Part shown: positions 47,511 through 56,101 of the stretch, piece after piece
Position numbering within the stretch: the first letter of the stretch is position 1
Layout of the letters: each line of letters opens with the position of its first letter
DNA from: Rhodothermales bacterium
Lineage (GTDB): Bacteria > Bacteroidota > Rhodothermia > Rhodothermales > VXPQ01
Direction: 5' to 3'
Assembly: GCA_022821845.1 (NCBI GenBank)
Contig: JAJECT010000035.1
Span: 109,973-173,972, forward strand
Length of the DNA: 64,000 nt
The notes under the pieces: model-generated
Told to the model about the DNA's origin: nothing
What the model saw: the letters and a program-made list of their open reading frames with translations, nothing else
Databases searched by the model: none
Made by a program: the position numbers and the translations under genes

Positions 47511-48833
47511 CTACCGGTATGCCGCGGCGATCGCTGCGAGGCGTTCCTGTATCTCCGATTCCGGTATCCACTGGCCGCGCGCCATCACCCCGGCCCGGTC
47601 GAACACGCGCATGGCGTCCTCCATCGGGTTGCTGTTGAGCAGGATCAGGTCCGCCCGGCTTCCCGCCGCAATCGTTCCGAATGCGTCTTCTTCGCGCAGA
47701 TATTCCCCTACCGCGCGCGTCCCGGAAACGAGAATTTCGTACGGCGACATGCCCGCGTCCGCCATGAGCGGCAGTTCGCGCAGGAGCGCAAAGCCCGGCA
47801 CGCTGAACACCTGCGGAGAATCCGTGCCCATGAGAATGCGCGCGCCCGCCTCGTTCAGCGCGCCGAGCAGTTCGATGCGCTGGGCCGCAATCCGGTCCGC
47901 CCGCGCCTGATCGAATCCGCTTCCGGCCCGCCGCCGGTCCTGCGACCGGGCCCACGAAGCCACCATCTCCGGCGGCATGTATTGCAATTCTTCGTAGTGC
48001 GCCATCTCCTCCGAGGACGGCGCGCCGAGGATGGTTTCCCAGAGCGCCATGGTGGGGACGAGCCATACGTTCCGCTCCTTCGTCCGGGCGATGGCGTTTT
48101 CGAGGCGTTCCGGGTCGATCGCGTCGCCCCCCTCCGTCACATATTCTATGTAGCCGTCCAGGTGGTCGATCGTTTGCTGCCCCATTTCGATGGCGTGGAG
48201 CAGCCCCGCCTCGGCGGTGACATGTCCGATGAAGGGAATGCCTTCCTCGTTTGCGGCGCGGGCCATGGCGTCGAACTCCTCAAGGGTCAGTCCGGGCAGC
48301 ACCTTCAGGTAATCCCACCCCTCGGCGACTTGCTCCCGGACGCGCCGCTCCGCCTGTTCCGGGGAAGAAATCGTTCCTCCGTTGAAGGCCGGGCCCGCAA
48401 GGTACAGCGCCGGGCCAAGCAGGCTTCCGTCCGCCGTGGCTTCTTTCAACGCCAGCTGGCCCGGTTCGCCCAAGAGGCCGCGGACGGTCGTAACCCCATT
48501 GGCGACGTACAGAAACATCAGGGATTCGATATATTCCCCGGATTCGTTCGGGGAGGGCACGTGCCCGTGCATTTCGGCCAGGCCGGGCATGAGGTATTTT
48601 CCGGCGCCGTCGATTCGCTGCGCCGTCGCGGGGACATCCACCTCGGCGGCGGGCCCGGCGGCCACGATCCGGTCGCCTTCCACCAGGACGGTCCAGTCGG
48701 TTCGGACTTCGTCGTCCGTCATGGTCAGGGCATGGACGCGCTCGAACGCGATTTGCGCTTGCGCGGGGTGGGGCGCGATCAGGCATGCAAGGAACAGACA
48801 CCCTATCGCAAGGAATAACGTAACTTGACGCAT
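47511..48833 (-). CDS. exported amidohydrolase family protein
   Basis: 440 aa from 48833 (MRQVTLFLAIGCLFLACLI signal peptide). Metal-dependent hydrolase fold: the HxH metal motif appears as LAEMHGHVPS, further His ligands in IGHVTAEAGLLHAIE and TIDHLDGY, and the Asp in ILMGTDSPQ. The end (GSRADLILLNSNP) is the usual composite beta domain. Related to imidazolonepropionase/prolidase-type periplasmic hydrolases; substrate unknown. Its internal segment 48446-48523 recurs twice as a cassette flank. Its upstream region holds four palindromes. Confidence 0.9.
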   Translation of the reverse strand: MRQVTLFLAIGCLFLACLIAPHPAQAQIAFERVHALTMTDDEVRTDWTVLVEGDRIVAAGPAAEVDVPATAQRIDGAGKYLMPGLAEMHGHVPSPNESGEYIESLMFLYVANGVTTVRGLLGEPGQLALKEATADGSLLGPALYLAGPAFNGGTISSPEQAERRVREQVAEGWDYLKVLPGLTLEEFDAMARAANEEGIPFIGHVTAEAGLLHAIEMGQQTIDHLDGYIEYVTEGGDAIDPERLENAIARTKERNVWLVPTMALWETILGAPSSEEMAHYEELQYMPPEMVASWARSQDRRRAGSGFDQARADRIAAQRIELLGALNEAGARILMGTDSPQVFSVPGFALLRELPLMADAGMSPYEILVSGTRAVGEYLREEDAFGTIAAGSRADLILLNSNPMEDAMRVFDRAGVMARGQWIPESEIQERLAAIAAAYR

Positions 48834-48961
48834 CGTATGGCCTCGGTGGTTACATTGAAGGGAGATCGGGCGGATGGCGGCGCCGGGACACAGGCGGACG
48901 TCATGGGCCGAATAGCAAACAGTATAGAAATTCTTGTCCGAACGAACCCGGAAAATCGATC

Positions 48962-49093
48962 TATGCAATTTTTGCATAATACGGCGACTTTTTATGCGAA
49001 TTTTGCATAGATGGAAGGCTTTGATTCGCGGCAAAGACGGCTTGTTATGCATATTATGCATAATGAAAGGGGTTTCTATGCAAATTTTGCATA
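48962..49093. promoter_or_regulatory. array of four 17-bp palindromic operators
   Basis: Sites at 48962-48978, 48993-49009, 49046-49062 and 49077-49093, consensus TATGCAAATTTTGCATA with a 7-3-7 inverted-repeat design. Three are perfect palindromes in their arms and the second has one mismatch. Starts are 31, 53 and 31 bases apart, so the sites come as two pairs with three-helical-turn spacing. They lie between the divergent amidohydrolase (start 48833) and ruvA (start 49249) and look like binding sites for a dimeric repressor. Confidence 0.75.
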
Positions 49094-49248
49094 GATGAGG
49101 AAGGCGGGCGCAATCTGTCATGTTTTGCTCGTCGCAGGAAGCGTTTTTGCCGCTTTGTGCCCTATATTGTTTGTCAACGATATGCGCAGGGGTCCATTTT
49201 CCGGGAAAACTCGTATTGTGCAATAACGGAAATTAAATACGTTTACCC

Positions 49249-49842
49249 ATGTACGCCTACCTTTCCGGGAAACTGGCCGAAAAGCAACCCACGCGCGCCG
49301 TGCTCGACGTGCAGGGGGTGGGCTACGAACTCTTTATTTCCACCTCGACCTTCGAGCGTTTGCCCGAAACCGGTCAGGCGGTGCGGCTTGCCGCCCATTT
49401 TCATGTGCGGGAGGACGCGGCGCTCTTGTACGGATTCTTTTCCGAACGGGAAAAGCAGGTGTTCGAAGTGATGTTGAGCGTATCGGGGATTGGCCCCAAA
49501 CTGGCGCTGGCCGCGCTTTCGGTGATGCGTCCGGGCGATCTGCGAACCCATGTGATGCAGGGCGAAGAGGCGCTCCTCACGAGGATTCCGGGCGTCGGGC
49601 GCAAGATGGCCCAGCGTATGATTCTGGAATTGCGGGATCGGTTTTCCGCCATGGCATGGCCGGAATCGGAGGCGGCGGCGGACGAGCCGGATCGGTCTGC
49701 GCGCACGGATGCGCTGGCCGCCCTCGAATCGCTGGGGTACGCCCGCCCCGCCGCCGAAAAAGCCCTGCGCAAGACGCTCCAGCAGCATCCCGACGCCGGA
49801 ACCGTAGAGGAGATGGTGCGCCTCGCGCTCCGGGAGCGTTGA
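49249..49842 (+). CDS. ruvA: Holliday junction branch migration protein RuvA
   Basis: 197 aa. OB-fold N-terminal domain (MYAYLSGKLAEKQPTRAVLD; GVGYELFIS), two helix-hairpin-helix motifs (VSGIGPKLALAALS; IPGVGRKMAQRMILEL) and the C-terminal domain III (ALESLGYARPAAEKALRK) that contacts RuvB. It binds four-way junctions and loads RuvB. ruvB and ruvC are not adjacent. Confidence 0.97.
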   Translation: MYAYLSGKLAEKQPTRAVLDVQGVGYELFISTSTFERLPETGQAVRLAAHFHVREDAALLYGFFSEREKQVFEVMLSVSGIGPKLALAALSVMRPGDLRTHVMQGEEALLTRIPGVGRKMAQRMILELRDRFSAMAWPESEAAADEPDRSARTDALAALESLGYARPAAEKALRKTLQQHPDAGTVEEMVRLALRER

Positions 49843-49860
49843 TGGGGTTGGGTTGATACA

Positions 49861-49899
49861 ATATGCCAAAGCAAAATAGACCTCGTTGATTATCACTAA
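49861..49899 (+). pseudogene. higB: possible relic of the higB toxin C-terminus
   Basis: The codons just before the higA start read SKIDLVDYH and then TAA (49870-49899). HigB toxins of the RelE superfamily typically end in (V/I)(E/D)(I/L)VDYH and are followed by higA after about ten bases, as here. Only about ten codons are recognisable; the rest of the toxin is absent because ruvA ends at 49842. Short, so uncertain. Confidence 0.35.
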
Positions 49900-49912
49900 A
49901 GCGGCGAAACCC

Positions 49913-50218
49913 ATGCCCATGAAGAATCCGCCTCATCCAGGCCTGTCCGTTCGCTATGACTGTTTGGAGCCTTTGGGACTCAGCGTGACGGAGGCAGCGG
50001 GGAAGCTCGACGTCAGCCGCAGTCAGATATCAGACCTTGTAAACGGTCGTTCCCGCATTTCTCCTGAGATGGCCATTCGCCTCGATAAAGCGTTCGGAGG
50101 CGGCGCAGACGCTTGGTATCGGCTCCAGGCAAACTATGACTTGGCCCAAGCCATGAAAAGGGCGGATCGGATCAAGGTCAAGCGCGTTGCGCCCTCTGCT
50201 GCGTACGCCGGCGCCTGA
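49913..50218 (+). CDS. higA: HigA family antitoxin, orphan
   Basis: 101 aa from 49913 (49919 also possible). HTH of the HigA/XRE type: [20 protein letters not shown], then [26 protein letters not shown] and [20 protein letters not shown]. It would bind DNA and neutralise a HigB toxin, but no toxin gene is present upstream or downstream. It may persist as a regulator or as an anti-addiction remnant. Confidence 0.88.
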   Translation: MPMKNPPHPGLSVRYDCLEPLGLSVTEAAGKLDVSRSQISDLVNGRSRISPEMAIRLDKAFGGGADAWYRLQANYDLAQAMKRADRIKVKRVAPSAAYAGA

Positions 50219-50239
50219 ACGCCGCGTTCGTCTCAGGCG
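50212..50239. terminator. hairpin shared by convergent genes
   Basis: CGCCTGA (50212-50218) and TCAGGCG (50233-50239) form a 7-bp stem with a 14-base loop. The two arms contain the stop codons of higA and of the opposing nuclease gene. No T tract. Confidence 0.35.
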
Positions 50240-51936
50240 AAATCCGAACGCCATGTCTTTACGGCGCTTTGGGCAAGCCGCCTCTGGCGTTCTTCCAGCA
50301 AGGCGAATGTCCACTCCTCCGGCGCGAGTTCCGGGATGCGCCGCGTTAGCGCGTACTCGCTTGTTGCGTATGCGGATCGTTTTTCCGCAAAGGGTGCGTG
50401 GCTTATGTCGCGGTTTTTCGCCGGTTCGAGCAGCGTCAAATTGCCTATGCGATGCGTCGCCGCCTCCCGCTGGTCGCTGCCGAAGGCGTCGATCCAGTCC
50501 TCCGTGGGGTTCGCCGGCAAAATATGCTCGATCGAACCCGGATCGGTTTCCGGGTCCCGGTCCGCGCCGCCCGCCTCTTTTTCCAGTTTGCACAGAATAT
50601 ATTTGGCGAGTTTCCGCCGCCGCCCGCCCATGGAAAGCGCTGCGAAATTTTCCATGAACTGCGCGTCCGTTACGTAAATGCCGCGCAGGCGGTCGAAAAC
50701 GTTCGCGGGCGTAGCGGCCTTGCCGTCCAGAATGGCCTTGGCTGCGCCATGGTAGACTGGTTCGAGCTGGTTGGGATTCAGGCTGCCCACGATCGTGTAA
50801 CGAAAGGATAGTACGCTTACGAGTTTCAATACGCGCACGAAATCCCTGTCGGAAAAACGCTCGCGCGCAGCGAACAACAGGGGCGTCATTTGCCGCGTCC
50901 GAAACAGAACCAGTTCGCGAATCAAGGGCTTCGCTTCGCGCAGGTCGATCCAGTCCCCGTGATTGGGGTCGAAAAAGGAGGCGAACATTTCTCCGCGGCT
51001 CTCCAGCGCGTCAAGAAGCGCAAACACGTCCTGTGTATTCGCAACCCGCTCGCGGATGAGTTTGAACAAGCGTTCCTTGCGGATTTTAGGCTGCTCTCAC
51101 AGCAAATGGTAGCGCAGGAATTCCGTGAAGCGTTCTTGCGTAACCGTAGCGATCAGTGTTTGCCAGCGTCGTTGCAGCGCGCACAGGTCTGCCGCCGTGT
51201 TTACTTTGGAGAAGAGATAGTTTTTCAGCAGGTCCGTGGTGGTCAGTTCCAACCCCCGCGCGTTCAGCGTTTCGAACACGGTATACGCATTCATTTCGTC
51301 TTCTACGGTGACGAGAATGAACAGCAGTTTTCTGGCGACCGTTTCGGAAAGCAAGCTGGCGAGCGCGACGCCGTCGTCTTGCGCGTCGGTCAGCTGCTCA
51401 AGGGCATCGGAAAAATACGCAAAGCATTTGTGCAGGAGTTTGTTGGACCTGGGCAAGCCTCGGGGATTCAGGGGCGCTCTGATCTGAACCAGATAATCCT
51501 GATAAAATCCGTCGTCCGTCTTGTTCAGCGCGAGCCGGCTACGCTCGACGAGCGAGGCAGGGTCCTTCTCGCCAATGAATCGATTGCGCAGTTCCGTTGC
51601 GCGCTCGCGGTTCTGCGCGGCGTCGATGCCCTGTTCGGCCATGCGCTGGAGCCGGTCGATCACGGCCAGCGCCAGAATGCTGATCGTCGCCAGCCGCTGT
51701 TGTCCATCGATTACGACAAATTCCCTATCGGTTTCTCCCTGAACCACCAGGGCACCCATGTAGTGTCGGCTATCGGGGTTGCGGCGAAGTTCGAGGATGT
51801 CGTTCCACAGATCGTCCCACTCTGCTTCCGTCCATGCGTAGTCGCGTTGATACGGCGGAGCCTTGTACGTTTTGCTGTTGCCGATCAGCTCCAGGAAATT
51901 GATCGTCGCGGCATTCAGGGCGTTTGTCGTACCCAT
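50233..51936 (-). pseudogene. DUF262-DUF1524 (GmrSD-like) nuclease interrupted by an in-frame TGA
   Basis: The N-terminal half (51936-51097, 279 codons) is a DUF262 domain: APPYQRDYAWTEAEWDDLWNDI and the ParB-like NTPase motif FVVIDGQQRLATISI. It ends FTEFLRYHLL and TGA. The same frame continues for 287 codons (EQPKIRKERLF onward) into a DUF1524 HNH domain with GSIEHILPANPTEDWID and HRIGNLTLLEPAKN. Intact relatives are one protein of this length that cleaves modified DNA or acts in defence. A single base change explains the break; the halves might still be made separately from an internal TTG at 51069. Confidence 0.8.
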
Positions 51937-52309
51937 TGCGTTTTTACGGCAAAAGATGTTTGGCTCTGGAGTCGATGCGCGGCGGCTTCGGGGGCGGAAT
52001 GTCTGCGCCGTTTTTGGGATTCGTCCTGTTGGCTTAACCGTAAGCGTGTTTTACGTGTTCCCTGGTGCGTTGGAATCGCCGCGTTCGCGCTTTTCTATCT
52101 CACGGATTTAAAAGGCCCTCAATGCTTGACGATGTCGTAATAAATCAGAGGTGGTATGGACACAAAGTGTGGGTCGAGCGTTGATTCCAAGTTGAACGGA
52201 ACTTTTTTCGATGTGGTTGGTACGTACGTCGAAACCTGTGCAAGGCTTAACTCGTTTTGCGCTTTACAACCACAAAATATTAATCTCTATAGGAGATGGA
52301 GAGGTTAGA
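51937..52309. other. intergenic region, no gene seen
   Basis: Between the divergent DUF262-DUF1524 gene and the HNH endonuclease gene. GC falls sharply toward the right. A TTGAC is at 52126-52130; no clear -10 goes with it. No coding signal found on either strand. Confidence 0.4.
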
Positions 52310-52999
52310 ATGAAATTTGAAATTGAACCAACGCTGAGAGGTTCGACGGACGACGAACTTTTACAGGAACTTCGACGGTGTGCCGATCAACTGGAAAAAA
52401 ATACGGTTACTATGGCTGAATTTTCTAAGATAAGCAAAGGGCACCCAACTACTATTACAAGAAGATTTGGTTCTTGGTTTAAAGCACTTGAGTTAGCTAA
52501 TCTTCAATCAAGCAGATCACCGATAGGCATTTCTGAAGAAGATCTTTTCGACAATCTTAAGAATGTGTGGATGTGTTTAAATAGACAACCTAAATATAAT
52601 GAAATGAAGAAGCCATTATCTAAATATAGTGCCGGAACATACGAGAAGCGTTTTGGCAGGTGGAGCAAAGCTTTGAATCAATTTATCAATTGGGCAAACA
52701 AAGATGATAATCGTCATAGTAGTGAATCATCAAAACCAGCAACTTCTTCTCTTGTTTTATCTACTCAGAAACATAAAAGGACGAGACGAGAAATTTCACA
52801 TCGACAGCGATTTCGAGTTCTTCTTAATTCTGGATTTCGCTGTCATTCTTGTGGCGCATCCCCTATACAGTCGCCAGGTATAGAGCTTCATGTGGATCAT
52901 ATTATTCCCTGGTCTAAGGGTGGAGAAACAGTAGATGAAAATCTATCTTGTAAGTGCAGTCGATGTAATTTGGGAAAAGGAAATGCCTTTGAGCATTGA
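52310..52999 (+). CDS. HNH endonuclease with two N-terminal homing-associated repeats
   Basis: 229 aa from 52310, supported by a GGAGATGGAGAGG stretch 5-17 bases upstream. Two similar blocks of about 50 residues end in ITRRFGSWFKALELANL and YEKRFGRWSKALNQFIN, the layout of the homing-endonuclease-associated HNH repeat that binds DNA. The C-terminal HNH domain has RCHSCGASP and CKCSRCN zinc Cys pairs and the catalytic HVDHIIPWSKGG with the N of DENLS. AT-rich compared with the window average, suggesting transfer. Confidence 0.85.
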   Translation: MKFEIEPTLRGSTDDELLQELRRCADQLEKNTVTMAEFSKISKGHPTTITRRFGSWFKALELANLQSSRSPIGISEEDLFDNLKNVWMCLNRQPKYNEMKKPLSKYSAGTYEKRFGRWSKALNQFINWANKDDNRHSSESSKPATSSLVLSTQKHKRTRREISHRQRFRVLLNSGFRCHSCGASPIQSPGIELHVDHIIPWSKGGETVDENLSCKCSRCNLGKGNAFEH

Positions 53000-53144
53000 T
53001 GCTTGTATGATTTTGATTGAGGGGTATCTTAATATTAATACACTTGCAATCAGAGACGTTGTCAATTTCTGGGAAAATTATATGAAAAATTCAAGAAAAA
53101 TTTAACAAAAAAGTGAACTAATATAACATTGTATATAATTTTAT

Positions 53145-53426
53145 TTAAAATGTTTTTTTCACATTTTCTTCATATTCATTCTGATCCATACTGCAATCTA
53201 CGAATCTTGCGAAGTTTTTTTGGCTAAGTTTACATTGTTTTGCCATTTTCGCACAAATTTGTTTTGATAAATTTTTAGACTTACTCCCATGGCTCATGTG
53301 TGTAGATATTCCTGATTCATTTCCATCCAGAGTTTGATATTCATATACTATATGGCTTCTGGATTTATCTTCTTCAAACCCCTTTTTTCTAAGCGAAGAT
53401 TGTATCTTCCTTTTAGATAACGACAT
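53145..53426 (-). CDS. HicA-like small protein
   Basis: 93 aa, very AT-rich. GFEEDKSRSHIVYEYQ and ISTHMSHGSKSKNLSKQI recall the HicA/YcfA dsRNA-binding fold, where a SHxxY strand and a His-containing strand are conserved; the rest (KQCKLSQKNFARFVDCSM) fits the usual 'KLS.. F..' tail. No HicB partner is recognisable; the gene follows an unknown 157-aa frame by eight bases. A toxin role is possible but unproven. Confidence 0.6.
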   Translation of the reverse strand: MSLSKRKIQSSLRKKGFEEDKSRSHIVYEYQTLDGNESGISTHMSHGSKSKNLSKQICAKMAKQCKLSQKNFARFVDCSMDQNEYEENVKKTF

Positions 53427-53434
53427 GGCATTTA

Positions 53435-53908
53435 TTAAGAGGCATATTCATACATATCGCGCAAGCGTTTCCTGATCTTTTGTGCCAATCGAGTCATTTT
53501 TTTGGGGTTGCCCATTGCATATCGCTTCCATTTCATGCAAAGTATTTCCTCCAGTCCTTCCTTAATATTGTCTTGTCTGGAAAATGTGAGTTCCATACCT
53601 ACATCCTGAAAATTAACATCTACGTATTCTCTGCAAGGAGAGAGTATAGCTTTAAGCATTAAAGGTTTATGCCTGCGCAATACACCCTGCTCAAAGGGAA
53701 TTTCTTGTAGGCAAATATCAAGAGAATTTTCGTGTTGTATTTTATAAAATATTCCCAAGGTGCTCTGCTTTCCTGTAGAAACACCTTCAATCATTTGTTC
53801 GATTCGACTATCATAACCATAATCGAAATACGTCGTTTGAGTAAAACAATTGGAAGTTTTCTTCCAATTGGAAAGTTGTTTCGTAATCTGGTGCGTTATT
53901 TGTGCCAT
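53435..53908 (-). CDS. protein of unknown function, partner of the HicA-like gene
   Basis: 157 aa, AT-rich. Soluble, no signal or membrane segment. Includes CLQEIPFEQGVLRRHKPL and a basic C-terminus (MGNPKKMTRLAQKIRKRLRDMYEY). I recognise no domain. It lies 12 bases after the 78-aa gene upstream and eight before the HicA-like gene, so the three probably form one transcript. Confidence 0.6.
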   Translation of the reverse strand: MAQITHQITKQLSNWKKTSNCFTQTTYFDYGYDSRIEQMIEGVSTGKQSTLGIFYKIQHENSLDICLQEIPFEQGVLRRHKPLMLKAILSPCREYVDVNFQDVGMELTFSRQDNIKEGLEEILCMKWKRYAMGNPKKMTRLAQKIRKRLRDMYEYAS

Positions 53909-53920
53909 AATTTTTTCTAT

Positions 53921-54157
53921 TTATTGATTACCTGGGTTATACAGGCTGATGACGTTATGTATTTTCAGGTGGTATACAGGATTACCGTCCGGGTCTTTTT
54001 CATCATGCAGGCGTACTACCTCGCTAACGACCGCCTTGAACCTGATCACGGCCCCGTCCTCAATCGTCAAGTCGTTCCACGGCTCGGTGGATGCCTCAAC
54101 GCGAAGTGCCTCGCCCGTGGCGGTAGTGCCGTCAGGTAACGTGATTGTTTTTTTCAT
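53921..54157 (-). CDS. small protein of unknown function, first of a three-gene unit
   Basis: 78 aa from ATG 54157 (MKKTITLPDGTTATGEALRV); the frame is open upstream to 54211. Beta-rich and acidic, with VIRFKAVVSEVVRLHDEKD and YHLKIHNVISLYNPGN. No family recognised. Followed closely by the two AT-rich genes at 53908 and 53426. Confidence 0.55.
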   Translation of the reverse strand: MKKTITLPDGTTATGEALRVEASTEPWNDLTIEDGAVIRFKAVVSEVVRLHDEKDPDGNPVYHLKIHNVISLYNPGNQ

Positions 54158-54515
54158 AGTGCCGGTTTTGTTGACGATATCAACGTATGTTACCGAGGGA
54201 GCTAAGCCCATTCATTAGTGACTCTAATGATACGCCATGCTTTCAAGATAGTCAACACGCTATCTTGATCGAAAGGCAGATATGTTGCGAAAATAAATTT
54301 TAAAAAATAACGGAAATAGCCTATTTTATAACTTGTACGCATTGTATAAATAACGGAAATTGTTGCCAAGAGAATTTTGTATCTTCGTAAAAATTTAGCG
54401 AATTAGTCTTGCTTGCGTCCTTCTGATCGCATCCGTATACTCCGTTTTCCCTCCGGCTTCGCCCTCCTTCACGAACCAACGTCCGGCGCCCCAGGCGCGC
54501 CGGGGACCCTTGCGT
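54158..54515. other. divergent AT-rich intergenic region before accC
   Basis: No gene. It holds two copies of AATAACGGAAAT (54304-54315 and about 54348-54359; a third lies near 49223 before ruvA) and a TATCTTCG at about 54379-54386 with ATTG upstream, a possible accC promoter. Short AT-rich stretches could also serve the minus-strand unit. Confidence 0.4.
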
Positions 54516-56075
54516 ATGCGCCGCAAACCCATTCGCAAAATACTGGTCGCCAACCGGGGCGAAATCGCCGTGCGCGTTTTTCGAACGTGCCGGGAACTGG
54601 GCATTGGCGCCGCAGCCGTTTTCAGCGAGCCGGACCGCCATGCCCTGCATGTCCGCTACGCCGACGAAGCCTTCCCGATCGGGCCGGCGCCCGCCGCGCA
54701 GTCCTACCTGAACGGCCCGAAAATCATTGAGGCGGCGCGGCGCTGCGGGGCGGACGCCATCCACCCCGGGTACGGATTCCTTTCGGAGAACGCCGGGTTC
54801 GCCGAAGCGTGCGCCGAGGCGGGGATCGCGTTTATCGGGCCGCCGCCGGAAGCCATTCGGGCCATGGGGGACAAAACCACGGCGCGGGCGACGATGCAGC
54901 AGGCGGGGGTGCCCGTTACGCCCGGCTCCCCGGCTATCGCGGAGGACGCGGCGGCGGACGAGGTGGCGAAGAGGGCGGCGGCGATCGGTTTTCCCGTGCT
55001 GGTCAAGGCGGCGGCGGGCGGGGGCGGCAAGGGCATGCGCGTCGCGCGCTCCGGGGACGATCTTCTGCGATCCGTCGCCGCCGCGCAGAGCGAAGCCCGG
55101 GCGGCGTTCGGCGACGGGCGCATTTTCCTGGAGAAATACATTGCGGCGCCGCGGCATGTAGAGTTTCAGGTGCTGGCGGACGCGGCGGGGCGGACGGTGC
55201 ACCTTTTCGAGCGGGAATGTTCCATCCAGCGGCGGCATCAGAAGGTGATCGAGGAGGCGCCTTCGCCCGCGCTCACGCCCGAAGCGCGGGCGCGCATGGG
55301 GCAGGCGGCCATCGAGGCGGCGCGCGCTTGCGGGTACGCGAATGCGGGGACGATAGAGTTTCTGGTGGATGCGGACCTGAACTTTTATTTCATGGAGATG
55401 AACACCCGTTTGCAGGTGGAGCATCCGGTTACGGAATGGATTGCGGGCGTCGATCTCGTGGCCGAACAGATCCGCATTGCCGAGGGTGAACCCCTTCGCC
55501 TGAAACAGGACGATCTGCGTATGCGCGGACACGCCATCGAGTGCCGGGTGTACGCGGAAGACCCGGAAAACGATTTTCTTCCCGATCCGGGCGACCTGAC
55601 CCGCCACGTTCCGCCTTCCGGCCCCGGCGTGCGCGTGGATGCGGGCGTGGAATCGGGGGATCGCGTGGAAATGCATTACGATCCCATGATTTCCAAACTT
55701 TCGACCTGGGCCGAAACGCGCCCGGAAGCGATCCGGCGCATGGCGCGGGCGCTGGACGAGTACGATGTGGCGGGGGTTCGCACCACGATTCCGTTTTGCC
55801 GGTATGTCATGGAGCACGAGGCGTACCGGTCCGGGCAGTTCGACACGCATTTCGTTGCCCGGCATTTCTCCGGGGAACTGCCTGCGCCAGACCGGGATGA
55901 CCTGATCGAAGCGGCGGCGCTTGCGGCGGCCCTGCATCATATCGACGGGCCTTCTTCCGGAACTGGCGGCGCTGCGCGCCCTGCCGACCCTGCGCGCCCT
56001 GCCGACCCTGCGCGCGGGAAGGGTCGTGGCGGCGAGGCGGGAAGCCGCTGGATCGGGCGCAGGGAATACCGGTAG
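54516..56075 (+). CDS. accC: biotin carboxylase subunit of an acyl-CoA carboxylase
   Basis: 519 aa from ATG 54516. Start KILVANRGEIAVRVFRTCRE, ATP-grasp glycine loop KAAAGGGGKGMRVA, FLEKYIAAPRHVEFQVLAD, ERECSIQRRHQKVIEEAPSP, and catalytic MEMNTRLQVEHPVTE. It carboxylates biotin with bicarbonate and ATP. No biotin carrier or carboxyltransferase gene is adjacent. The C-terminal 40 residues are unusual low complexity, with an 18-bp tandem repeat at 55972-56014 encoding repeated ARPADP. Confidence 0.93.
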   Translation: MRRKPIRKILVANRGEIAVRVFRTCRELGIGAAAVFSEPDRHALHVRYADEAFPIGPAPAAQSYLNGPKIIEAARRCGADAIHPGYGFLSENAGFAEACAEAGIAFIGPPPEAIRAMGDKTTARATMQQAGVPVTPGSPAIAEDAAADEVAKRAAAIGFPVLVKAAAGGGGKGMRVARSGDDLLRSVAAAQSEARAAFGDGRIFLEKYIAAPRHVEFQVLADAAGRTVHLFERECSIQRRHQKVIEEAPSPALTPEARARMGQAAIEAARACGYANAGTIEFLVDADLNFYFMEMNTRLQVEHPVTEWIAGVDLVAEQIRIAEGEPLRLKQDDLRMRGHAIECRVYAEDPENDFLPDPGDLTRHVPPSGPGVRVDAGVESGDRVEMHYDPMISKLSTWAETRPEAIRRMARALDEYDVAGVRTTIPFCRYVMEHEAYRSGQFDTHFVARHFSGELPAPDRDDLIEAAALAAALHHIDGPSSGTGGAARPADPARPADPARGKGRGGEAGSRWIGRREYR

Positions 56076-56101
56076 ATTGCGACGGTCGAAACCCGCCTTG
56101 A

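Noticed and set aside
51097..51099. in-frame TGA as a selenocysteine codon
   Set aside because: The position is a linker between two domains with no known Cys or Sec, no downstream SECIS-like hairpin is evident, and no selenium genes are in the window.
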